64,000 bases of DNA from Kiritimatiellota bacterium (GTDB taxonomy: Bacteria; Verrucomicrobiota; Kiritimatiellia; JAAZAB01): contig JAPLSY010000020.1 in assembly GCA_026398415.1 (NCBI GenBank), forward strand, positions 62,001 through 126,000. The letters run 5' to 3'. The notes beneath the pieces were generated by a model that was not told the origin of the DNA, did no database searches, and saw only the letters and a program-made list of their open reading frames with translations. Shown here in pieces: positions 1 to 7,662 of the stretch (positions are counted from its first letter, which is position 1; each line of letters opens with the position of its first letter). The translations under genes were made by a program, and so were the position numbers.

Positions 1-882
1 GTTGGCGTTCATGGAGTTTTTTCGAGCGCCTGGGACGGCCAGCAACGTGGCGCGGATGAAAGCATCCACCACCTGCTTGCGCTCCTCCTGTCCGAGAGAG
101 GCCAGATGATCGCCGTCGAACAACATGTCGAGGTTAAGCGCGGTGTAGCGGTAGTAACAGGCGGAGTTGAACTCTAGCGTACCCGTCATGCCTGCGCCGG
201 CTTCTTCCGCGCCCTGCAAATCATCAACCGCGGCGAAGAAATCCAAATCCGTGTCGGCCTTATGGGTGGACAACGCATGGCTAAACATGCCGGCGCCTTC
301 GACCGTTAACGAGTGGTCACTGGCCACCATGCGCCCGAAGATGGCGATGTCGGCGGCATCTTTAAGTTGAACGGATTTGCATGCTTCCTTAAGGGCCTTC
401 TCCGCAAGTTTTCCGAGGCCATCGCCCTCTTTCTTGCCCTTCTTGCTTTTTGGCTCTTCGCCGGCGGCACTTGCAGATTCATTCAGGGCCGCCGCCACTT
501 TCTCTGCTACCGTTTTAATTTCGGCTGGCGAGAGAAACATGAGCGTTTTCACCATGAGCTTGCCGGTCTTCTCTTTTTCCACATCAAATGTGGCCAGATA
601 TTCACCGATGGCTTTGGCAGCATCCAAAGCCTTGGCGGCATCTACTCCTTTGGCCGTCATCGCATCTCGGAGCGGTTCAACGATCAACCGGCTCCGATTT
701 CCGGCAAAGAGAGCCGGGGCTTGTTCCTGCGCCATCTCCCGGATGGCGCGTTTGAGGCACTGGCTGGAAATGCGGGCGCGTATAGCGCCGCCAAAAATGG
801 CAGTCTTTGGCGCGCCGACATCGTCGCGGTTGAGACAGGAGACGGGAAACGATTGGAGGATGTGCAATTCGATCAGTTTCAT
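1..882 (-). CDS. cas7e: Cas7e (Cse4/CasC), Cascade backbone subunit, 3' end beyond the window
   Basis: I translated this directly from the minus strand, starting at the ATG at 880-882; 294 codons are open to the window edge with no stop. The N-terminus begins MKLIELHILQSFPVSCLNRD and continues with a segment containing AIFGGAIRARISSQCLKRA, the classic Cas7e start in which a conserved arginine/serine-rich stretch contacts crRNA. Six copies of this protein form the backbone of a type I-E Cascade complex. A lysine-rich insertion (KSKKGKKEGDG) lies near residue 130. An AAAGGA-type ribosome site is placed a few bases upstream. The gene lies 67 bp downstream of the nuclease gene, in the same direction. 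Family identity is recognised from sequence; the C-terminal part is not visible. Confidence 0.9.
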   Translation of the reverse strand, partial: MKLIELHILQSFPVSCLNRDDVGAPKTAIFGGAIRARISSQCLKRAIREMAQEQAPALFAGNRSRLIVEPLRDAMTAKGVDAAKALDAAKAIGEYLATFDVEKEKTGKLMVKTLMFLSPAEIKTVAEKVAAALNESASAAGEEPKSKKGKKEGDGLGKLAEKALKEACKSVQLKDAADIAIFGRMVASDHSLTVEGAGMFSHALSTHKADTDLDFFAAVDDLQGAEEAGAGMTGTLEFNSACYYRYTALNLDMLFDGDHLASLGQEERKQVVDAFIRATLLAVPGARKNSMNAN

Positions 883-949
883 CGGTTTGTCCTTTCGATC
901 TTTGTATGTTGCCTACGCTTCACTTCAATCCAAACGGACCAGTATCTCT

Positions 950-1858
950 TTATGGTTCCTGCCCTCCTTCCGCCACCTTGCCCGGCAAGCGGGCGTGGCG
1001 GCTCAGTTTGTCGCGCAGCGTTTCGCGCAGACGCGGTTTTTCGTGGGCATATAGCGAAACCAGCTTTTTACCGGCCTGCTGATAGAGTTTCTTCTTTTCC
1101 AGCATGCCAATCTGATAGTCCAGATTGTCCTCTATGCCCCAGTACTCGATATAGAGGTCGAATTCGGGCAGGTAGAAATCGGGGCGGATGGCATAGCCTT
1201 TGATGATCCGGAAGCGGTTATCGTAACGGAAAACGATGTCCATGGCGGCGAGTTCTTCGGCGATGATCCGCTCGCCTTCAGACTGCACCACGGCGCCATT
1301 GGCGGCCTGAATGGTCTTGTTTAGCTCAACCTGGGTTTCCCAATTGCGGCGCTTGAGGAAAACCTTGTCGAAGCAGGGGTCGCAATACGTGCGCTGAAAA
1401 GCCTTCTGTGCACGGGCAAACTCGTCCGCAGTCACGGTTCTGCCGCACCGCCCGCATTGATGCACAGTGCCCTGCTCCATAATGCGCAGAGCTTCGCGAA
1501 TCGTCTTGCACGCGGCCTCGGCGGAGCGCTTTACATAGTCCTTTTCCGCCGGTTTTTGGCACAGGTCATCTAAGTCCGGCAGCGTGTCCGTCGCCGTTGC
1601 GCCAAAGGTGCCCAGCGCCTTGGCCGCATACTGCCGAACCTGGGGATGCGCGTCTCCCAGCAGTGGGCGTAGCAAGTCAACCGACGCCGCAGAGTCCACA
1701 ATTCCCGCGAGCTTGCCCAATTCCGATGCCGCCAGTCGGCGCACCAGCGGTGAGTCGGACCGGGTGAAGTCGGATAACTCCGTGAACCCGGATGCGGAAG
1801 CACTTTCGCCCAGTTTAGTGGCGTAAGCGGCAAGGCGTTTTTCGTTAGCGACGTTCAT
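950..1858 (-). CDS. HEAT-repeat / zinc-ribbon / PD-(D/E)XK nuclease-like protein inside the type I-E cas operon
   Basis: 302 residues in three parts. Residues about 30-125 are helical and HEAT-like, with SPLVRRLAASELGKLAG near 36-52 and HPQVRQYAAKALGTFG near 71-86. Residues 135-162 hold two CxxC pairs (C135, C138, C159, C162), typical of a zinc ribbon. Residues about 193-275 carry a nuclease signature: E196 in SEGERIIAEEL, then RPDFYL (D227), IEYWG (E238) and a lysine cluster at 255-257, followed by KKLVSLY. This order resembles PD-(D/E)XK domains attached to UvrD/helicase IV-like proteins, where the motif is PDF...YIEYFG and the lysine has moved downstream. The gene lies between cas6e and cas7e, separated from each by about 70 bp, whereas the upstream cas genes overlap. 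No good ribosome site precedes the ATG. Its partnership with Cascade is inferred from position only. Confidence 0.8.
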   Translation of the reverse strand: MNVANEKRLAAYATKLGESASASGFTELSDFTRSDSPLVRRLAASELGKLAGIVDSAASVDLLRPLLGDAHPQVRQYAAKALGTFGATATDTLPDLDDLCQKPAEKDYVKRSAEAACKTIREALRIMEQGTVHQCGRCGRTVTADEFARAQKAFQRTYCDPCFDKVFLKRRNWETQVELNKTIQAANGAVVQSEGERIIAEELAAMDIVFRYDNRFRIIKGYAIRPDFYLPEFDLYIEYWGIEDNLDYQIGMLEKKKLYQQAGKKLVSLYAHEKPRLRETLRDKLSRHARLPGKVAEGGQEP

Positions 1859-1928
1859 GGGCAGATTATTGTATATTTCAGAAACTCGTTTCGCGTCCAG
1901 GGGGACGCTTTACAGCGTTTCTCCATGG
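1859..1928 (-). promoter_or_regulatory. Gap with small hairpin and candidate promoter before the nuclease gene
   Basis: On the minus strand a 6-bp stem (GCGTCC/GGACGC, positions 1893-1908, four-base loop) overlaps a possible -35 box TGGACG (1894-1899). An 18-base spacer and a -10-like TATACA (1870-1875) follow, placing a start site only a few bases before the ATG at 1858. The nuclease gene has no clear Shine-Dalgarno sequence, so a near-leaderless transcript is possible. The matches are weak (about 4 of 6 each). Confidence 0.3.
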
Positions 1929-2543
1929 TTATGAATAGGGTGCCAACGCCAGCAGACCGAAGCCGAAGCCCTTGGCGGAGCCGATCCCCTTGTCAAATGC
2001 AATTTGAAACGCCGCCGGATCGGTGACGGTCAGGATGCCCTCGAATTCCACGGCATGATGGATGCCGGCTTGATTTCGTTTTTCGATGCGGAACCATTCG
2101 CGGCCTTCGGGAATAATGCGCAACGTTTCATCGGCCACAGTAAAACCGGATTGCTGGGCTTTGCGCTTGAGCCAGTCGGTTTGTTCCGGCGGGGTACGCA
2201 AGGGAAGGCGCTTGCGACTGGCGTTGTTGCGCTTTGTCGGGTTGGCTCGAAGCTGAAAGCGGTACTGGCGGTGGGCGAGAAACGCCGGGGTGATTGCGCG
2301 GGTCTGCCAAGCGTCCGGCGCATTGGGCCAGTCGGCGGGGCGAACCGGTGACTGGGCGGAGATAATCAGCAGACGGAATTGCCGGTCGCGTTCGCGACGG
2401 TCGAGGCGGGTAAGGAAATCGCGCGGCTGGCTGTCGCGGCCGGGGAAAGCCTGCCAAACAAGCTGATGCCAGTCATAGACATCCCTTAGCTTTTGGCGTG
2501 CGGCCGTTTCGTAGTCGAGGAATGCTTGCGTCAGGAAGCTCAT
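1929..2543 (-). CDS. cas6e: Cas6e (Cse3/CasE) crRNA-processing endoribonuclease
   Basis: 204 residues, normal for Cas6e. This enzyme cuts the CRISPR transcript at the repeat hairpin and stays bound to the crRNA 3' handle in Cascade. The N-terminal segment VYDWHQLVWQAFPG places Y23 and H26 where the catalytic tyrosine and histidine of the Thermus thermophilus enzyme lie. The C-terminal glycine-rich loop GIGSAKGFGFG (186-196) is the standard Cas6 RNA-binding loop. The start codon overlaps the cse2 stop by 4 bp (ATGA type), indicating coupled translation. Its position is unusual: in common I-E operons cas6e follows cas7 and cas5, while here it directly follows cse2. Confidence 0.93.
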   Translation of the reverse strand: MSFLTQAFLDYETAARQKLRDVYDWHQLVWQAFPGRDSQPRDFLTRLDRRERDRQFRLLIISAQSPVRPADWPNAPDAWQTRAITPAFLAHRQYRFQLRANPTKRNNASRKRLPLRTPPEQTDWLKRKAQQSGFTVADETLRIIPEGREWFRIEKRNQAGIHHAVEFEGILTVTDPAAFQIAFDKGIGSAKGFGFGLLALAPYS

Positions 2544-3079
2544 GCTTGCACCTCCGTCATTGCCACGGCGGCGGGATCTTTGGCGTCCAGCAGGTCGGGA
2601 TTAAGTGTGTCATCGGGCTCTGCAACGCCCCAGAAGGCCTTGGCCCAGCGGACTTTGACCTCATCCCCCCACCAGAGCAGGTCGGAAAGGAGTTGGGTAT
2701 AGTTGATGCGCAGGCCTTTGGTTTGTGCGGTACGGATAACCGGGGCGACGCGCTCGGCGATTTCATCGTGATCGCAGGTCAACAGACGTTTGAAGCGTCC
2801 CTCAAAAGAATGGTGTTCTCCATTAAGTTTGGCCAGCGTGTCGCTAAGACAGCCGCTTGTGCAATCCAAGTCCGGATCGCAAGCCCAGAGTGCGGCGACT
2901 ATTTCATAGGCCGAATTGCCGATAGCCACGGGAAAGCCTGCAAGCAAAGGCCAGGCATTTGGTTTGCGGGCATCACTCAGCGCGCCCCTCAAGTTGGCAA
3001 GCGCGCCGCGATCATTTTGATAACGTTGTAGAAAAGCGATAAATGGAGCGGCATTGTTATGGAGTCTTGGCGTTCTCAT
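2540..3079 (-). CDS. cse2: Cse2/CasB (Cas11e), Cascade small subunit
   Basis: 179 residues, all-helical in character. The C-terminal motif YTQLLSDLLWWGD, followed by VKVRWAKAFWG, is diagnostic of Cse2. Two copies form the belly of the type I-E Cascade and help hold the displaced DNA strand. The ATG overlaps the cas8e stop codon by 4 bp (3076-3079), and the 3' end overlaps the cas6e start in the same way, so cas8e-cse2-cas6e form a translationally coupled block. No truncation or frame disruption is seen. Confidence 0.92.
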   Translation of the reverse strand: MRTPRLHNNAAPFIAFLQRYQNDRGALANLRGALSDARKPNAWPLLAGFPVAIGNSAYEIVAALWACDPDLDCTSGCLSDTLAKLNGEHHSFEGRFKRLLTCDHDEIAERVAPVIRTAQTKGLRINYTQLLSDLLWWGDEVKVRWAKAFWGVAEPDDTLNPDLLDAKDPAAVAMTEVQA

Positions 3080-4617
3080 TCTTCGGTCTCCTCGGTGGGT
3101 TTCTCGGCTTCAGTTTCAACGGGTTTGAAAAGAGCGTTGAGGCCCAGGGCATAGGCTTTCAACTGGCGCGGCGTTGTGTGCGGGCAGGCGAGTTCGTAAG
3201 CCTCACGGGCGGCACGCGCCAAAGCTTTACCCCACTGGGTGCCGCTCCAGTTTTCCTTAGTTGCCTCTCCGGGAAATAACGGTGCCGGGTCTTTCACCAA
3301 GGCCAGAAGAAGTGGAACTTTCTGCTCGATAGCGGTCCAGTAGTGGGAGGAGGCCTTCTGCTTAACGAGATTGCCTCGTTTGTGAAGTTCTGCCTTATCC
3401 AGCTCGTCGTGCAATTCACGATGGCAAGTGGACACGGCACGATTAATTTTACGTCCCCAGTATTCCGCCTGTTCGACGCCTTGTTGGTAAAGCCGACGGC
3501 CTTCATTCGTGAACATTGAGCCGGGAATGTGGAACACCGACTCAACAGCGTCGAGTAGCTTGGCCTTGTTCGCCACCAGAGCACCACACCATACGTCTGT
3601 GCCTTTGTTCTCATCCAGCGATGCGAGCGCCAGCGGACCGCCAGGCATTTGGTTCGCTGCCGTCGCCAACACAGCAATGGAATGAGCTTCACGCCAAACA
3701 CTCTTGGCAAGCGATGCGTTGAGGAATGTTCGTTCCGACTTGTCGTTGTGATGACGTACCACCACTGTTGCGGCAACCTCCCGCCACTCAGGATCGTAGA
3801 TTATGGCTGCTCCCATGACCAGACTTCGACCATCAGGTGATAGGCGTACAGCCCGACTCATGGGTATCAAACGGCCGAGATAAGAGCACGAGGCATTGGC
3901 AATGGCTTCGCTGTCCTCTGGTCCATCGGGCATCTTTTCCCAGATTGGTTTTCCCCACTGGTAACCCAGCATTTTGATATGGTCGCGTGCGAGAATGTTG
4001 GCGTGAACGGTGTCGACAAGAGAAAAACGCTTGAGATAGGTGTGGAGCATGGCCTTGACAATACAGGGCGAATGGTTGCTGTTGCGGCCCATAGTGATGT
4101 CATGCCACTTTACATCACTGATCAATCCGCCTGGGGAAAAGTTTTGGAATGACAATAATAGTAACGCTATTGTGTCGGAGGAAAAAACACGATCCGAACC
4201 ACCCGCGTTATCAAATAGAGTAGTGTTATTGCCTGTGGCCAAAGTTAAATCGAGCTTGCTTGGCAAACTCCCGTCCAAAGCTCCTCCATCTTTCGCTGGC
4301 TTTACATTTGCCGTCTGCAAAAACCTCTGTCCATCGCCAAAGAGTTCAAAGGAGTGCTTCCACTTGGCCAGGTAGTTGGCGGCGGTTTGAGGCAGGCGGG
4401 CACGGCAGGACAACCAGTCGGCGCGATCTTTGGGGCCATCGAGGGCGGCTTGGGCAATGCAGATAAGCAGGCGCATGAGCGCGATGCGCTCGTGGGGGCG
4501 CACGGCAAGATCCCGAATCTGGTCGCCTTTCTGAAAAGCATCTAATAGACTGACCTTGTCCGCTTTTCCGTTTTCCCAGACCACGGGAATCCATGGATCA
4601 TTCGTAAGATTCATCAT
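3076..4617 (-). CDS. cas8e: Cas8e (Cse1/CasA), Cascade large subunit
   Basis: 513 residues, the usual size for Cse1. The N-terminus MMNLTNDPWIPVVWENGK, followed by SLLDAF and VRPHERIALMRLLICIAQAAL, matches the family start. Cse1 recognises the PAM, opens target DNA and recruits Cas3. The C-terminal part is helical, as expected for the four-helix bundle. The gene overlaps the end of cas3 by 20 bp and the start of cse2 by 4 bp. The residues of the PAM-sensing loop could not be assigned by eye. Identification rests on overall resemblance plus the operon context. Confidence 0.92.
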   Translation of the reverse strand: MMNLTNDPWIPVVWENGKADKVSLLDAFQKGDQIRDLAVRPHERIALMRLLICIAQAALDGPKDRADWLSCRARLPQTAANYLAKWKHSFELFGDGQRFLQTANVKPAKDGGALDGSLPSKLDLTLATGNNTTLFDNAGGSDRVFSSDTIALLLLSFQNFSPGGLISDVKWHDITMGRNSNHSPCIVKAMLHTYLKRFSLVDTVHANILARDHIKMLGYQWGKPIWEKMPDGPEDSEAIANASCSYLGRLIPMSRAVRLSPDGRSLVMGAAIIYDPEWREVAATVVVRHHNDKSERTFLNASLAKSVWREAHSIAVLATAANQMPGGPLALASLDENKGTDVWCGALVANKAKLLDAVESVFHIPGSMFTNEGRRLYQQGVEQAEYWGRKINRAVSTCHRELHDELDKAELHKRGNLVKQKASSHYWTAIEQKVPLLLALVKDPAPLFPGEATKENWSGTQWGKALARAAREAYELACPHTTPRQLKAYALGLNALFKPVETEAEKPTEETEE

Positions 4618-7183
4618 CCTCCTCCTCGGCGTGTCGCCTCAGCCCGGCCGCGCCGGCTTGCCACGGCGGAATGACCACGCCCAAATCATTTCGATAGGTC
4701 AAACCGGATTCAGCGCCACCCGGCAGCAATACCAGTTTTTCGTCGCACAATTTGCACACCAAAATACTATCGCGAGCATACTCCCGTAACCAGTCTGGTG
4801 TCGAGTCAATGTGACTCACTACACACCAGCGCGGAACCTTGACCAGATTGCGGTGAATGGCTTGGGCGGAGGCGTGGTCAAACACGCCGGCGTTGAGGTT
4901 GCATGTCTCGCCATTGAGCAATTCCATCCGAGCGCCGGTCCTTTTGTCCCACGCGAATACTTTGCGCACGAGCAACACGGAAGTGGTTGGGCGTGAGTTC
5001 CAGCGGGTTTGAATGTCCTCTTCGTCATCCAACGGTATTTGCCATGGATTGCCGTTGGCAATGGCGGCAATTCGCAGTTTCTTCTTACGGGCTTCCAACT
5101 CCTTGTGGAGTTCGCGCCAGGCGGCCGGTTCGTCATCCGGCGGATCGGTATAGGTCGCCTCCAGTATGGGTCGGATGTCGGCGGGCAGGGTCAGTTCCGT
5201 ACGCTCGCGCCATAGGTCAAAGGTACGCAGTAGGACATAGGGAGCATAGACCTTGGCGCTTTTGCCAAAGGCAGCCTTGATCTCGGGGGCCGTGGCCGTA
5301 CGGAGCCCGCCTGCATCCAATGCCGGACTGGCGATCCAAGCTTCCGGCGCATTACAGCCGGTGGGGCGCGGACGCGGATGGCGCCATAGCCGGCCAAGAC
5401 GCTGGAGCAGCATATCCGTTGGAGATAGATCGGTAATCAGCAGGTCGGCGTCAATGTCCACGCTCTGTTCGGCAATCTGAGTGGAGACCAATACACAGCC
5501 GTTGGTTGGACGCTTAGTTTGGTCTTTGCCGAGGCGCTCCAGCCAATCGTTCTCCAGTTGCTCGCGGCGGAACTGCGGGAAGCGGGAGTGCAGCAGGGCA
5601 ATCTCCGGGCCGCCGACCCGATTTTGGCCACACAGCTGCCGATATGTTTCCTGGGCATCGTTAACGGTATTGCAAATCCAAAGGACGCATTCGCCGCGTT
5701 GGGCACGCGCAAGGCCGGCGTTTACAAGCTCGGCCGCAGCCTTGAATCGTATTTGGATGGTTTTAGGCGGGTCGGGCGCCACGGGCTGTTGCAGATGTTC
5801 GGAATCAATGCCGGACGAAATCAGCGGGTACGCGGAATCAAGTGCGCCGGCAGTGGAGTCTGTCTGTCCCAGCAGTTTCCGGCGGCGCGCAGCGGTAAGT
5901 GTGGCGGAGAGGATGATAACGGTCGCGCCCAGTTCGCGCAGGCGGATCACGAGTTGATCAAGCAGTGTGCCGGTGTAGAGGTCGTAGGAATGGACTTCGT
6001 CGAGAATGACGACTTTCCCGGCCAAGCCGAACTGGCGAACGAAGAAATGCTTGGCCGCAACGACACCGAGCAATGCCTGATCCACCGTGCCGACGCCGAA
6101 AGGCGCCAGTAGCGCGCGGCGTGGAGAGGCAAACCAGTCGCGGCCTGTCCATTCCTTGGTGGTATCACCGTTGCGGGAATCGGTCAGCGGTTGAGCGCTC
6201 TCCACAAGCCACGAAGTGCCATGAATGAGGCGTGTGCCGGCGCCGGAAGCAAACTGTTCGATGAATGCCGCAACGCGTTTGTGAATACGGTTGCTGGTGA
6301 CCTGGGTCGGAAGCGCGAAGTAGAGACCGGTGGCTTGGCAGTTCGCAAGCAGATTATAGGCGGCGATGAGCGCGGCTTCGGTTTTGCCGGAACCCATGGC
6401 GGCTTCGACAACATAAACGCCTGGGTGGCGGACGGCTTGGGCCATCAGCGTCTGGAGAGTGTTGGGCGGGAAAGGAAAAAGGTCGGCGAAAGTTCTGCCT
6501 GCGGGACAGATCATAGGCTGGAAGCCGATGCGGGCAAGTTGCCGCTCAGCGCGTTCACGAATGGCCGAAGCGTCCAGTTCTTTGGATGGCGGGAAGGTGT
6601 TTTCGTCTGAAGCCAGCCAGTCGGCGACAGCGATCAGGCCGGCATTGAACCAAAGTGGTCCACAGTTGAAGTTGGGTGGCGTATGATCGGGCAACGGTCC
6701 GAACTCCCGAACCAATGTTTCAACCAAACGGCGGCGTTCGGCAGCCCACGCTTCGCCGCCGTCGCAAAGTAACGAAAGGCGATCACCCTTGAGTTTGCCA
6801 TGGTGCGCGCCAACAATCGCCGCCCAGAAGCGCAAGTTTTCTTTCATCAGAAAATCCTGCAATGTTTTCTGACTAACCTTAGCGTGGTCTTCCTCCGTGC
6901 CCGCAAATTCCACCGCCGTTAAACCATACCGCTTCAGCCAGACGGAACATTTCTTCTGGAATCCCGGCGAAACCTTACCGACATCATGGAGAACGGCAAG
7001 GATAACTCCGGTGCGGCTGTCGAGGGTGTCCTTGATCCAGTTAGGGAATTGCGCCGCCAGCAAGCCTGCCACAATCCCGGCGGTGCGGCAGTGTTGCTCA
7101 ACCGAAATGCCGGGCTGACCACTCGGTGTTGTTTTTGCCCAACATTCTTCGTTTTTGATCGGCGCATTCATTCGCGTAGCCAT
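4598..7183 (-). CDS. cas3: Cas3 helicase-nuclease (HD + DExH), type I-E
   Basis: 861 residues. The N-terminal HD nuclease domain contains VLHDVGK (H66, D67), the later GAHHGK (H127, H128) and ADWLASDE near 187. The superfamily 2 helicase follows: Walker A EAAMGSGKTEAAL (about 260-272), DEVH box at 395-398, SAT motif ILSATLT, STQIAEQSVDID, and motif VI QRLGRLWRH. All expected catalytic motifs are present, so the effector nuclease should be active. It is the first gene of the operon. The ATG at 7183 has no close ribosome site; a GGGAGGA lies about 17 bases upstream, and a second in-frame ATG lies 12 bases into the gene. A 13-base palindrome covers the start codon. Confidence 0.95.
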   Translation of the reverse strand: MATRMNAPIKNEECWAKTTPSGQPGISVEQHCRTAGIVAGLLAAQFPNWIKDTLDSRTGVILAVLHDVGKVSPGFQKKCSVWLKRYGLTAVEFAGTEEDHAKVSQKTLQDFLMKENLRFWAAIVGAHHGKLKGDRLSLLCDGGEAWAAERRRLVETLVREFGPLPDHTPPNFNCGPLWFNAGLIAVADWLASDENTFPPSKELDASAIRERAERQLARIGFQPMICPAGRTFADLFPFPPNTLQTLMAQAVRHPGVYVVEAAMGSGKTEAALIAAYNLLANCQATGLYFALPTQVTSNRIHKRVAAFIEQFASGAGTRLIHGTSWLVESAQPLTDSRNGDTTKEWTGRDWFASPRRALLAPFGVGTVDQALLGVVAAKHFFVRQFGLAGKVVILDEVHSYDLYTGTLLDQLVIRLRELGATVIILSATLTAARRRKLLGQTDSTAGALDSAYPLISSGIDSEHLQQPVAPDPPKTIQIRFKAAAELVNAGLARAQRGECVLWICNTVNDAQETYRQLCGQNRVGGPEIALLHSRFPQFRREQLENDWLERLGKDQTKRPTNGCVLVSTQIAEQSVDIDADLLITDLSPTDMLLQRLGRLWRHPRPRPTGCNAPEAWIASPALDAGGLRTATAPEIKAAFGKSAKVYAPYVLLRTFDLWRERTELTLPADIRPILEATYTDPPDDEPAAWRELHKELEARKKKLRIAAIANGNPWQIPLDDEEDIQTRWNSRPTTSVLLVRKVFAWDKRTGARMELLNGETCNLNAGVFDHASAQAIHRNLVKVPRWCVVSHIDSTPDWLREYARDSILVCKLCDEKLVLLPGGAESGLTYRNDLGVVIPPWQAGAAGLRRHAEEEDDESYE

Positions 7184-7194
7184 ACGTTACGTAT
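7182..7194. promoter_or_regulatory. Palindrome overlapping the cas3 start codon
   Basis: ATACGTTACGTAT is a palindrome around a single central base, and its left end covers the cas3 initiation codon. It could be an operator that controls the cas operon, or a small hairpin affecting translation. About 60 bases upstream on the minus strand a TTGACA (7245-7250) is a possible -35 box, but no well-spaced -10 box was found. Confidence 0.35.
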
Positions 7195-7469
7195 CAGTAT
7201 CCTCCCACCAAGGAACAGATTAGACGTTGTATTGTATGAACTCTTGTCAAAAACAATTCGAGAAAGATGCTTTCCACATCTAACATTCCCCGTGAAGGAT
7301 AGGTCGATTCCTTAGCCTTCAAGTGCTCTTCCAGCGGCTGCCACTTGTCAGGCGGTTGGCCAGGCAGGCTGTGGGCATAGGGGGGTGATTTCATGATGGG
7401 CCCATGGTATAGCGCTCCTTAATCTTTCAGGATTATAACGATTGCCGGAAGATGATGCACGTCTTTTAT

Positions 7470-7510
7470 GGGTCATTTTATGGGTCAGCGCGTGACCCAT
7501 AAAATGACCC
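7470..7510. repeat. 18-bp perfect inverted repeat with 5-base loop
   Basis: GGGTCATTTTATGGGTCA (7470-7487) is followed by GCGCG and the exact reverse complement (7493-7510). Each arm itself contains a doubled GGGTCA/TGACCC word, and a further TATGACCCAT follows at about 7512. The T-tract expected after an intrinsic terminator is missing on both strands. It may be an operator array for the cas operon or a cruciform-forming element. Confidence 0.75.
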
Positions 7511-7521
7511 GTATGACCCAT

Positions 7522-7565
7522 AAATGAGCCGTATTTGAGACGGAAATGAGCCGGATTTGAAACGG
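7522..7565. repeat. Two tandem 22-bp repeats
   Basis: Positions 7522-7543 and 7544-7565 are adjacent copies of a 22-mer beginning AAATGAGCCG and ending ACGG; they differ at two positions. They abut the inverted repeat at 7470-7510 and share its TGACCC/TGAGCC-like words, so the whole 7470-7565 block may be one repeat family. Confidence 0.7.
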
Positions 7566-7662
7566 TGGGATGGCGGCCTGTTTATACACCCAATAATACA
7601 CTCAATGGGACATAGTACACTCATTCACCAGTGTATTGCCAACGGGCGGCTTCGTCCCGTCA

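Larger units (their letters stand above)
7184..7662. other. 479-bp intergenic region between cas3 start and uvrC end
   Basis: No convincing gene is seen; the open frame at 7194-7394 has no family resemblance. The region holds the presumed cas promoter near cas3, a long perfect inverted repeat at 7470-7510, a 22-bp tandem repeat at 7522-7565 and, close to uvrC, loosely repeated TACACTCA-type words (about 7576-7640). No CRISPR repeat-spacer structure is present. Confidence 0.7.

Noticed and set aside
313-1203. Long plus-strand open frames opposite cas7e and the nuclease gene
   Set aside because: They are shadows of the minus-strand genes in GC-rich DNA and lack recognisable domains.
7440-7640. 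Possible CRISPR array upstream of cas3
   Set aside because: Repeats are only 18-22 bp, directly adjacent or inverted, with no regular spacers; it does not fit a repeat-spacer array.
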